Shown piece after piece: positions 9,618-16,731 of a stretch of DNA of 64,000 bases. The translations under genes were made by a program, and so were the position numbers. The stretch covers positions 1,798,001 through 1,862,000 of the forward strand of contig NZ_CP094528.1 of NCBI RefSeq assembly GCF_022811705.1, read 5' to 3'. Within the stretch, counting starts at the first letter, position 1. Each line of letters starts with the position of its first letter. The notes under the pieces are model-generated. The model worked only from the letters and a program-made list of their open reading frames with translations. It was not told the origin of the DNA and searched no databases. This stretch comes from Agromyces larvae. Lineage in GTDB: Bacteria > Actinomycetota > Actinomycetes > Actinomycetales > Microbacteriaceae.

Positions 9618-9985
9618 CTCCCGGCTCCCGCGATCGCCACGACGACCGCGCCCACCTTGCGCCGGGTGTCGACGCGTGCGTGGGCCTCGGCGATCCGCTC
9701 GAACGGCACGACCCGATCGATCACGGGCGCGAACTCGCCCCGTGCGACGAGTCCGCCCAGCTGTCGGAGGTCGTCGCGCTTGCGCTCGGTCGGCAGCAGA
9801 CCGGTGAACGAGATCGCCGCACGCCGGCGCCGCAGCAGCCGGGTGAGCGGCATGAGCACGAGCGCCGAGAGCGACGGCGGCGTCGGCAGCACCGCGCCGT
9901 CGGCGGGCACGGGTTCGGGGATGGATCGCTCGGCGAGGTGCACGACCTCGGGCGGTCCGTAGCGTTCGAAGACGGCGGCGAGCAC
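9614..9985 (-). pseudogene. Internally deleted MDR dehydrogenase remnant
   Basis: A 123-residue open frame that joins the first ~30 residues of an MDR dehydrogenase (AAVFERYGPPEVVHL) to its last ~75 residues (EDLRQLGGLV-like and PVIDRVVPFERIAEAH, then KVGAVVVAI). The middle, including the rest of the GroES-like domain and the Rossmann nucleotide-binding core (about 200 residues), is missing, yet the frame is intact. I use the GTG at 9985 with GGAGGA 6-7 nt upstream; a TTG at 9991 is also possible. It sits between the repressor gene (overlapping stop) and an intact paralogue. It is most likely non-catalytic. Confidence 0.7.
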
Positions 9986-9987
9986 GG

Positions 9988-10224
9988 TCAATCCTCCTGT
10001 GGTTCGTGCGGCTCGGGGTACTGGAAGACGTCGTCGAGGCCGACCCCGAAGACGTGGGCGATCTGGAACGCGAGCTCGAGCGACGGCGAGTAGCGCCCCT
10101 GCTCGATGGCGATGACGGTCTGCCGGGTGACGCCGATGCGGCGCGCGAGCTCGGCCTGGGTCATCTCGTCGGCGGCGAATCGCAGGGCGCGGATCGAGTT
10201 CACGACGTGGGTGGGCTTCACCAT
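9988..10224 (-). CDS. Cro/C1-type HTH transcriptional repressor
   Basis: A 78-residue protein that is almost entirely an XRE helix-turn-helix: RALRFAADEMTQAELARRIG, VTRQTVIAIEQGRYSPSLEL, then AFQIAHVFGVGLDDVFQY. Such short regulators usually bind palindromes near their own operon. The ATG at 10224 is used because the domain starts directly there and it overlaps the end of the membrane-protein gene by 7 nt. The two 18-bp palindromes at the operon promoter are its likely operators (inference). Confidence 0.9.
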   Translation of the reverse strand: MVKPTHVVNSIRALRFAADEMTQAELARRIGVTRQTVIAIEQGRYSPSLELAFQIAHVFGVGLDDVFQYPEPHEPQED

Positions 10225-10649
10225 TCCTGGAACCCGCCCCGACGGTAGGCGACGAGCTTCGTCAGCGACGAGAGCACCGCGGAGATCACGAACGAGAGAG
10301 AGACGAGGTTCGCGATCCAGAACCAGTCGAGCCGGAACCAGCACAGCACCATCGCGCCGATCGCACCGATCACGATGAACGAGTTGCCGACGCGATCGCC
10401 GGTGCGGTCGATCTCGCGGTCACGCGCGTCGGGCTTCTGCTGCTCGCTCGGCCAGAGCATCTCGATGAGGATGCGGACGACGATGCCCGCGACGATCGCC
10501 CCGCCGATCGTCCACACCATCGGCCAGACGAAGTCGACGTCGGCGATCGGCGTTCCGGCCAGCCGCGGCAGGAGCAGGCCGAGGTACACTCCGTACCCGA
10601 CGACGGCGATGGCCAGGAACGACCAGACGCCCTTCTCCTCGTACGACAT
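10218..10649 (-). CDS. Four-helix membrane protein paired with repressor
   Basis: A 143-residue integral membrane protein with four predicted helices: about residues 10-30, 42-62, 90-107 and 110-130. The segment between helices 2 and 3 is charged and cytoplasmic-looking (EQQKPDARDREIDRTGDR). It resembles the DUF2178-like proteins encoded beside small Cro-type regulators in many bacteria; function is unknown. It is the first gene of the operon driven by the promoter at 10692-10720 and overlaps the repressor gene. Confidence 0.75.
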   Translation of the reverse strand: MSYEEKGVWSFLAIAVVGYGVYLGLLLPRLAGTPIADVDFVWPMVWTIGGAIVAGIVVRILIEMLWPSEQQKPDARDREIDRTGDRVGNSFIVIGAIGAMVLCWFRLDWFWIANLVSLSFVISAVLSSLTKLVAYRRGGFQEW

Positions 10650-10668
10650 GCGCGACCCCCTCGTGACC

Positions 10669-10686
10669 TGTCAAGAATGTTTGACA
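10669..10686. promoter_or_regulatory. Operator palindrome O1
   Basis: TGTCAAGAATGTTTGACA has perfect 6-bp inverted arms TGTCAA/TTGACA around 6 bp. It covers the predicted transcription start of the membrane-protein/repressor operon and is a near copy of the palindrome at 10715-10732. Confidence 0.75.
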
Positions 10687-10691
10687 CGCTC

Positions 10692-10720
10692 AAGGTAAAC
10701 GAAACCAGACACCGTGTCAA
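10692..10720 (-). promoter_or_regulatory. Sigma-70-type promoter of membrane-protein/repressor operon
   Basis: On the minus strand TTGACA (10720-10715) is followed after exactly 17 bp by TACCTT (10697-10692). The predicted start lies near 10685, about 36 nt before the ATG at 10649. The -35 box is one arm of operator O2, and O1 lies on the start site, so a bound repressor would block RNA polymerase. Confidence 0.8.
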
Positions 10721-10732
10721 GATTTTTTGACA
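10715..10732. promoter_or_regulatory. Operator palindrome O2
   Basis: TGTCAAGATTTTTTGACA, with the same 6-bp arms and 6-bp spacer length as O1, centred 46 bp upstream. One arm is the -35 hexamer. Confidence 0.75.
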
Positions 10733-10745
10733 TGATGGTTCGAGG

Positions 10746-11069
10746 TCAGTGCGAGCCGTCGACGAGCTTCAGGCCGACGACGCAGCCGACGAGGCCGGCG
10801 ATGAGGGCGAGCTTCACCCACGAGACTTCCGTATCGCCCGTGATCATCGCCCAGACCACCGTGAGCGCCGCGCCGATGCCAACCCAGACCGCGTACGCGG
10901 TGCCGGTCGGGATGTCGCGCATCGCCCACGCCAGACCGCCCATCGACAGGGCCAGCGCGCCGAAGAACACCGCCGACGGCCAGAGCTTCGTGAAGCCCTC
11001 CGACTTGCCGAGCGCGGTCGCCCAGACCGCCTCGAGGACACCCGACAGGATGAGCACGACCCACGCCAT
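10746..11069 (-). CDS. gdx: SMR-family guanidinium exporter
   Basis: Small multidrug resistance protein of 107 residues with four membrane helices. The essential helix-1 glutamate is in SGVLEAVWA (residue 13), and helix 3 has GTAYAVWVGIGA. Sequence features such as GFTKLWPS and the upstream guanidine-III riboswitch identify it as the SugE/Gdx branch, which exports guanidinium in exchange for protons, rather than EmrE. GGAG lies about 11 nt before the ATG. It is transcribed on its own. Confidence 0.93.
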   Translation of the reverse strand: MAWVVLILSGVLEAVWATALGKSEGFTKLWPSAVFFGALALSMGGLAWAMRDIPTGTAYAVWVGIGAALTVVWAMITGDTEVSWVKLALIAGLVGCVVGLKLVDGSH

Positions 11070-11087
11070 GACCGATCACTCCAACGT

Positions 11088-11129
11088 GCCAGTCTTGTCG
11101 CGTTCCGGGTACTGGGTGCCCTCGTCCGG
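11088..11129 (-). ncRNA. Guanidine-III riboswitch
   Basis: A 42-nt stretch 18 nt upstream of gdx. On the minus strand it reads CCGGACGAGG, a variable stem strand ending CCAG, TACCCGG, then GCGACAAGACTGG. CCGG/CCGG forms P1 and CCAG/CTGG forms P2 of the compact pseudoknot; the conserved ACGAGG and GACAAGAC match the ykkC-III consensus. It most likely exposes the ribosome-binding site of gdx when guanidinium binds. P2 is only 4 bp here, shorter than in the crystallised Thermobifida example. Confidence 0.88.
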
Positions 11130-11178
11130 CGTCGCACGGTCGCGACGTGCCCTCACGCTACCAAGCGGATCTGATCAG

Positions 11179-11217
11179 GCGCTGTGCAGGCGGGCGCTGT
11201 GCAGTCAGGCGCTGTGC
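11179..11217. repeat. Short tandem repeat GGCGCTGTGC x3
   Basis: GGCGCTGTGC occurs at 11179, 11193 and 11208 (period 14-15 bp) in the gap between gdx and the hydrolase gene. No coding or regulatory role is evident. Confidence 0.6.
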
Positions 11218-11342
11218 CGGGCTTCGTCGATCTCGCGCTGATCGCGAGCGCAGCGGATGCCGCGCAGCGGGTCGGCAGGATCCCGACGCGGAACGGCAGT
11301 CGTGGCATCCGGTCGCCGCGCGTCGCGGCGCATGATGGAGGC

Positions 11343-11900
11343 ATGGACCTCTCCACCGACACCGCCCTCATCGTGATCGACGTGCAGCAGGGCTTCGACG
11401 ACCCGGTCTGGGGCGCGCGCGACAACCCCGATGCCGAGGCGAACATCGGCCGGCTCGTCGACGCCTGGGCGGCCGCCGGGCGCCCGATCGTGCTCGTGCG
11501 GCACGACTCGATCGAGGCGGGCTCGCCGCTGACGGCGGGCACGCCCGACAACGCCCTGAAGGACGTGGTGGCGGATGCCCCGCACGACCTCTTCGTGACG
11601 AAGCACGTGAACTCCGCCTTCTACGGGCAGCCCGATCTGCACGGCTGGCTCTCGGCTCGGGGCATCCGCTCGCTCGTGATCTGCGGCATCCAGACGAACA
11701 TGTGCGTCGAGACCACCGCCCGCATGGCCGGCAACCTCGGCTACGAGGTGGCGCTGCCGCTCGACGCGACGCACACCTTCGACCTCGAGGGGCCCGGCGG
11801 CGTGCGCCTGGCCGCCGCCGAACTCGCGCGCGCGACCGCGGTCAATCTGCAGGGCGGCGGGTTCGCCGAGGTCGTGACGACCGACGCGCTCGTCGGGTAG
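11343..11900 (+). CDS. Isochorismatase-like cysteine hydrolase
   Basis: A 185-residue isochorismatase-fold hydrolase. The catalytic triad is visible: Asp in VIDVQQGF (about residue 11), Lys in VTKHVNSAFYG, and the nucleophilic Cys in TNMCVETTARMA. Members cleave amides such as nicotinamide, N-carbamoyl compounds or isochorismate; the substrate cannot be read from sequence. The ATG at 11343 has GGAGG 2-6 nt upstream; the frame is open further upstream, but the family domain begins at MDLSTDTALIV. Confidence 0.88.
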   Translation: MDLSTDTALIVIDVQQGFDDPVWGARDNPDAEANIGRLVDAWAAAGRPIVLVRHDSIEAGSPLTAGTPDNALKDVVADAPHDLFVTKHVNSAFYGQPDLHGWLSARGIRSLVICGIQTNMCVETTARMAGNLGYEVALPLDATHTFDLEGPGGVRLAAAELARATAVNLQGGGFAEVVTTDALVG

Positions 11901-11913
11901 CGGCGGGCTCCGG

Positions 11914-13278
11914 CTACGGTTTCGGGTCGCGCGCGTCGTACGCGCGGAAGCTCGGCAGCACGCGCAGCAGCACCGCGAGGATCGCCATGATGGCGAGGCC
12001 GCCGAGCACCGGCGGGAACCAGAGCGCGACGAGCGAAGCGAGCACGCCCGCGTAGAGGTCGCCGATGCGCGGGCCGCCCGCGACGACGACGGTGAAGACC
12101 CCCTGCAACCGGCCGCGCATCTCGTCGGGCGCCGCGGTGAGCAGCATCGTGGAACGGAAGATCGCGCTCACCTCGTCGGAGGCCCCGGTGCCGGCGAGCG
12201 CGATCGCGGCGAGCACGAGCGCCACGACGTTCGCCTGCCCCCACTCGGGGCCGACCGGCCCGAACCATCCGGTCTGCATGGCGGCGAGCACCGCGCCGAA
12301 GGCGGCGACGAACGCGCCGTACACGATGATCGCGCGACCGATCGCGATGCCGAAGCGGTGCACCCGCGCGACCGGGCCCGAGAACACGCCGGTGAGGAAG
12401 GTGCCGACCGCCGCCGCGGCGGTCAGCACGCCCACCGTGACCGGCCCGCCGCCGATGACCGTCGCGCCGACCGCCGGCAGCAGCACGAACGGGCGGCCGA
12501 AGCTCATCGCGACGATGTCGACCAGGAAGCTCGCACGGATGTTCGGCGCGTGCCGGAGGAACGCCACGCCGTCGCGCAGCGACTCCCAGCCGGGCCGCGC
12601 CGTGCGGCTGAGCGGTCGCAGCTTCGGCAGGCCGAGGATGCCGAGGAAGCCCGCCGCGAACAGCACCACGTCGACCGTGAAGGTGAGCGGCAGCCCGATC
12701 GTCGCGACGAGCACGCCCGCGAGCGCGGGCCCCGCGGTGAGCTGGATGCCGCCCGAGATGCCGCCGAGCGCGCTCGCCCGCGACACGTACGCGGCCGGGA
12801 GCAGCCGCGGGTACACCGAGAACCGGGTCGCACCGCTGATCGTCGAGGCGACCGAGTTCACCGTGGTGACGAGGTAGAACGGCCACACCTCGCCGCGACC
12901 GCCGTCGGCGGCGAGCGCGGCGTCGACGGCCGACAGCACGACGAGCGCGATCGTCGAGGCCCAGCCGACCAGCGACGACACGATGAGCACGAGCCTGCGG
13001 TCGAACGCGTCGGCGAGCATGCCGCCCCACACCCCCGCGACGATCATCGGCACCAGCGCGATGCCGCCGACCAGCGCCACGGCGAACGTCGACGAGGTCA
13101 TCGCGTAGATCTGCAGCCCGACGGCGACGACGGTCAGGTGCGCGCCGATCCCCGAGATCGACGTGCCGATCCACAACCGGGCGAACGCCGGCGAGATCCG
13201 CAGCGGCGAGAGGTCGACGAACCGGCGACGCGCGGGCGCGGTGGCCTCGGCGGGGGTCTCGGCTGGGCTCACGAGCAT
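11914..13278 (-). CDS. MFS exporter, EntS-like
   Basis: Major facilitator of about 454 residues with some 12 hydrophobic segments. The N-terminus FARLWIGTSISGIG and the loop MLADAFDRRLVL resemble the DHA3/enterobactin-exporter (EntS) branch. A short hydrophilic N-terminal tail contains many Ala/Pro/Glu. Start choice is uncertain: ATG at 13278, or GTG at 13272, which would sit 8 nt after a TACGAT box and fit the leaderless pattern seen elsewhere. It runs in the same direction as the two-component operon but 34 nt after it. Cargo is unknown. Confidence 0.88.
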   Translation of the reverse strand: MLVSPAETPAEATAPARRRFVDLSPLRISPAFARLWIGTSISGIGAHLTVVAVGLQIYAMTSSTFAVALVGGIALVPMIVAGVWGGMLADAFDRRLVLIVSSLVGWASTIALVVLSAVDAALAADGGRGEVWPFYLVTTVNSVASTISGATRFSVYPRLLPAAYVSRASALGGISGGIQLTAGPALAGVLVATIGLPLTFTVDVVLFAAGFLGILGLPKLRPLSRTARPGWESLRDGVAFLRHAPNIRASFLVDIVAMSFGRPFVLLPAVGATVIGGGPVTVGVLTAAAAVGTFLTGVFSGPVARVHRFGIAIGRAIIVYGAFVAAFGAVLAAMQTGWFGPVGPEWGQANVVALVLAAIALAGTGASDEVSAIFRSTMLLTAAPDEMRGRLQGVFTVVVAGGPRIGDLYAGVLASLVALWFPPVLGGLAIMAILAVLLRVLPSFRAYDARDPKP

Positions 13279-13312
13279 CCATCGTAGGTTCGAGCTCGGG
13301 CGCACCGGTCGT

Positions 13313-13957
13313 TCAACGGCCCAAGCCCGCATCACGTGCGCGCGTCACGACCTCCTCCCGAGACGAAACGCCGAGTCGGCGCGGAAGCATGGCGAGAACG
13401 TTCCGGACAGTCTTGACCGACAGGTGCAGAGCATCGGCGATCTCGGGAGCATCGCGACCCGCGGCGAGATGGTCGGCGATCGCTCGTTCACGCTCGGACA
13501 GCTCCGGCAACGGAGGCCGCCAGGGCCCCGAACCGGCCTGAAGCAGGCGGCGCGCCCCGTCTGCGACGCTCGGACCGAACAGGAGGTCGCCGCGTGCCGC
13601 CGCCCTGATCGCCCGGACGAGTTCGTCGGGGTCGGCCCCTTTCAACACATAACCGACCGCCCCGGCCGAGAGCGCCTCGGCGACGGCCGCGTCACCATCC
13701 GCCATCGTGAGCATGACGATCGCGACGTTCGGCGCTGCGCGGCGCAGTTCATGGATCGCGTCGAGCCCCGACCCGTCGGGGAGGTGCACGTCGAGCAGCA
13801 GCACCGTCGGGCGCTCGACCACCGCGAGGCGGATTCCCGACTTCGCGTCGCCCGCTTCCCCGACGACCTCCATTCCCACTTCACCGGCGAGCAGCGCTCG
13901 GACGCCCTCGCGGAAGAGCGCGTGATCATCGACGACGCCGACGCGGACGACGCTCAT
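13313..13957 (-). CDS. LuxR/NarL-type response regulator
   Basis: A 214-residue two-component response regulator. The receiver domain (1-120) has the acidic pair VVDDH, the phosphoacceptor Asp in LLLDVHLPDGSG, the switch Thr in MLTMADG and Lys in VLKGA. A C-terminal LuxR helix-turn-helix (about 148-210) reads LSERERAIADHLAAG then LSVKTVRNVLAMLPRRLGV. It overlaps the stop/start of the histidine kinase gene by four bases, so it is almost certainly its cognate regulator. Targets are unknown; the adjacent MFS exporter is a candidate. Confidence 0.94.
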   Translation of the reverse strand: MSVVRVGVVDDHALFREGVRALLAGEVGMEVVGEAGDAKSGIRLAVVERPTVLLLDVHLPDGSGLDAIHELRRAAPNVAIVMLTMADGDAAVAEALSAGAVGYVLKGADPDELVRAIRAAARGDLLFGPSVADGARRLLQAGSGPWRPPLPELSERERAIADHLAAGRDAPEIADALHLSVKTVRNVLAMLPRRLGVSSREEVVTRARDAGLGR

Positions 13958-16005
13958 GGCGACCCCGCATCGGTGCGCGGGCCCGGGATGCGAACCCGCA
14001 CGCGGGTACCGCCGCCCGCCGTCGCCGCATGCTCGACGGTGCCACGGACCTGCCGCGCACGTTCGCGCATCGAAAGGACGCCGATCCCGGGGTCCAGTTC
14101 CGCGTCGCTTCCACCGGACCCGTCGTCTTCGATGTCGACGACGAAATCACCCCGTTCACGGTGCATCACCACGACGCATCCTGTGCCGCCCGAATGGGTG
14201 AGCGCGTTCACCATCGCTTCCAGTGCGATGCGGTAGACCGCGAGCTGATGGGTCGATGGGAGCGGCTCACCGCTCGTCTCGTCGCGCACGGTGACGGCGA
14301 ACCCCGCCGAGGAGAGCCCCCGCCCGAAGATCTCGATGGCGGTCGCGAGCCCGTCCTCGTCGAGCGCTGGAGGGCGGAGTCCATAGGCGATTCGGCGTAT
14401 GGCCGCGACCGCGGACGTCACGTCTCGACGTGATCCGTCGATGAGTGCTCGCGAGGACGGCTCGACCAGGTTCTCGGCCGCCCGGAGCCGGAGCACGACC
14501 GACCCGAGGAGCGGTCCGAGTTCGTCGTGCAACTCGTCGCGCAGACTCGTGCGCTCGGCGTCCCGCGCCAGGATCAACTCGGCATGCGCTGCCCGGAGAT
14601 CCGCTTCGCGAGCAGCCGCCGCGAACACCGCACCGAGGTACGCCGCGAGGGCAGCCAACCCGTCGCGCTCGCGCTCGCCCGCGAGATCCTGCAGCGGCCT
14701 CGGCATGACGACGAGCGTCGCGTACGTCGTCGTACCGTGGTTGATCGGCACGGGTACGGCGCCCTCGGGGGTCGATCGTTCGGCCGACTCGATCCAGGCA
14801 TCGGCGAACCCGAAGACCTCCACGATCGCGGCAGCGGCCGCGTCCGGCACCGTATCCGGGTCGGAGACCCGGGTGAGCCGAGCCGAGATGTCGTGCAAGG
14901 CGCGCGCAGAGTCGCGCGGCGACCGTGCCACCCGGCGGACGAGCCCGCGCACTCCCACGACGACGGGCGCCGCGGCCAGCGCGACGATCGCTGCGGCGAG
15001 GACGGCTGCGAACGCCGGATCCGCGCCCGCCGCAACCACCGCGAGGTACCCGACGACGAACAACGACAGGAGGAGACCGGTGCTCACTCCGCCGACGAGG
15101 ACCGCGGCGAGCGATCCGCGACCGTCGGGGATCCCTCTCCGGAGGAGCGAAGCTCCGAGTCCGATCGGCAACGCGAGGAAGACGAGCGACAGGAGCACCT
15201 GCAGCACGATGTCTCCGAGCGACCCGCGTGGAACCGCCGTACCCTGCACGACACCGGCGGCAGCGAGGGTGACCAGCGCAACGACCGCGATCGGGAGTTC
15301 CATCCCGAGCGGCGGGACGTCGCGCCGTCGGGAACGTCGACGCTCGCGGAACCGCAGAACGACATCCCAGGCGACGGCCGCGAACACGGTGAGGCCCCCG
15401 AGCGCGACGGCGAGACCGGGGATGCCGAGTGCCGGCGCGATCGGCACCATCGCTGCGTACGCCGTCGCGCTAATGAGGATCACGACGGACGACGACGATC
15501 TCAGCCTGCCCTCCGGAAGCGTCATGATCCAGGCGACGAACGCGACGAGGCTCAGCGACGTGAAGACCTCGACCGCAGGTCGCAGCGCGGGCAACTCGGT
15601 GGCGAGGCTTTCGAGGGTTTGGGGAAACGCCACGATGAGTGCGAAAAGAAGCGCAGCGGTGGCGAAGGCGGTGTCATGCCCACGCCCGGAGGTCGACCGC
15701 ACTGCGCCGAGCAGCATCGCCCCGACTGCCGCACAGGTCAGGGCGAAGACCGTGATCGACCCGATCGCCACGAGCGCCCACACATCGAGGGGGATGCCGA
15801 GTTCGCGGACTCGAGCGGCAGCCGCCGCATCGAACGATGCCGGAGGGCAGACCGCGGCGGAACACACCGTGCTCACCGCGCGATACGCGCTCGGCAGCGA
15901 GACGGCGAACGCCAGCGACGCGGCCACACCCCACCCCACGACGGCCGCGTGCGCTGCACGCGACCGCCAAGGTGTCAGCGAGCGCCGCGCTGACGGAGCC
16001 GTCAT
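13954..16005 (-). CDS. Membrane histidine kinase, HisKA_3 type
   Basis: A 683-residue sensor kinase. The N-terminal ~350 residues contain about 10 hydrophobic segments. The first extracytoplasmic loop has a cysteine pair (VCSAAVC). A GAF-like linker follows, then the dimerisation/phosphoacceptor motif LRDELHDELGPLLGSV with His near 493, the N-box EAMVNALTHSGG and the G-boxes DDGSGG and GIGVLSMRERARQ. The architecture matches NarL-partner kinases with a large membrane sensor. It overlaps both neighbours by four bases (membrane protein upstream, regulator downstream). The ligand is unknown. Confidence 0.93.
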   Translation of the reverse strand: MTAPSARRSLTPWRSRAAHAAVVGWGVAASLAFAVSLPSAYRAVSTVCSAAVCPPASFDAAAAARVRELGIPLDVWALVAIGSITVFALTCAAVGAMLLGAVRSTSGRGHDTAFATAALLFALIVAFPQTLESLATELPALRPAVEVFTSLSLVAFVAWIMTLPEGRLRSSSSVVILISATAYAAMVPIAPALGIPGLAVALGGLTVFAAVAWDVVLRFRERRRSRRRDVPPLGMELPIAVVALVTLAAAGVVQGTAVPRGSLGDIVLQVLLSLVFLALPIGLGASLLRRGIPDGRGSLAAVLVGGVSTGLLLSLFVVGYLAVVAAGADPAFAAVLAAAIVALAAAPVVVGVRGLVRRVARSPRDSARALHDISARLTRVSDPDTVPDAAAAAIVEVFGFADAWIESAERSTPEGAVPVPINHGTTTYATLVVMPRPLQDLAGERERDGLAALAAYLGAVFAAAAREADLRAAHAELILARDAERTSLRDELHDELGPLLGSVVLRLRAAENLVEPSSRALIDGSRRDVTSAVAAIRRIAYGLRPPALDEDGLATAIEIFGRGLSSAGFAVTVRDETSGEPLPSTHQLAVYRIALEAMVNALTHSGGTGCVVVMHRERGDFVVDIEDDGSGGSDAELDPGIGVLSMRERARQVRGTVEHAATAGGGTRVRVRIPGPRTDAGSP

Positions 16006-16553
16006 GGACGGAGCATAGCAACCGCCGGCGTCGGTGAGTCGGCCGCCTCACGTGCCGATGCCCGCAGCGCCCCGATGCCGACCGCAGCCCACACGAGCAC
16101 GAGAACGATGCCATTCATCGGCACGAGGAACATGATCGGCAGGATGAGCGCGATACCGATCGCCGCCCACCACGGGAGGACTCTCCGGCGAACCGCCGAC
16201 ACCGAGACGATGACGAGTCCGACCGCAGTGAGCACCGCCTCGGAGACGAACAGCCAGAAGGGAGGCTCGGCTCCGCTGATCGCGGTGACGATCATCGTGA
16301 TCCCGGAGGCCGCGAGCCCGACGATCCCCGGGAGCCACCAGAGGATGCCGGGGCGAGGGGTGAGGGCCATGAGGGCGATCGCACCGACGACGAACGCGGC
16401 GCCCGCGAGCGCCTCGGTCGCCCGGCCGGCACCGCTGGCGTGGTCGGCCAGTTCCGCCGAGCCGGTCGCCGCGACGACGACGAGTGCCGCGTACACGGCC
16501 GCGACACCGAACGAGAGGAGGGCTGCGGTGCGGAGACGTGATGGTGAGGGCAT
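16002..16553 (-). CDS. Membrane protein encoded upstream of kinase
   Basis: A 183-residue hydrophobic protein with about six helices and almost no soluble domain. I do not recognise a named family. The ATG at 16553 is chosen because GGAAGGA lies 5-7 nt upstream; an in-frame ATG at 16571 has no such signal. Its end overlaps the kinase start (ATGA), so it is translationally coupled to the two-component system and may be a sensing accessory or the protein the system monitors (inference). Confidence 0.75.
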   Translation of the reverse strand: MPSPSRLRTAALLSFGVAAVYAALVVVAATGSAELADHASGAGRATEALAGAAFVVGAIALMALTPRPGILWWLPGIVGLAASGITMIVTAISGAEPPFWLFVSEAVLTAVGLVIVSVSAVRRRVLPWWAAIGIALILPIMFLVPMNGIVLVLVWAAVGIGALRASAREAADSPTPAVAMLRP

Positions 16554-16719
16554 GGGGTTCCTTCCGGTCATGGAGGTTGGACGTCCCCACTCTCCGGCGC
16601 GATGCGTCCTGAACGGCCGGGATGTCGGCCCGCGCTCCGGGAACCCGCATCGTCGAGGGCGGGCATCGTCGAGGCTCCCGGTCATCCTCGAGGCGGACGC
16701 GCCCACCCACCGGCGCACC

Positions 16720-16725
16720 TAGGCT
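16720..16725 (+). promoter_or_regulatory. -10 box of DUF4232 gene (leaderless)
   Basis: TAGGCT, 6 nt before the ATG at 16732. No recognisable -35. Confidence 0.5.
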
Positions 16726-16731
16726 GGCGCG

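Noticed and set aside
10750..11335. Integron or mobile cassette because of the SMR gene
   Set aside because: No integrase, attC-like site or transposase; the riboswitch and base composition match the chromosome.
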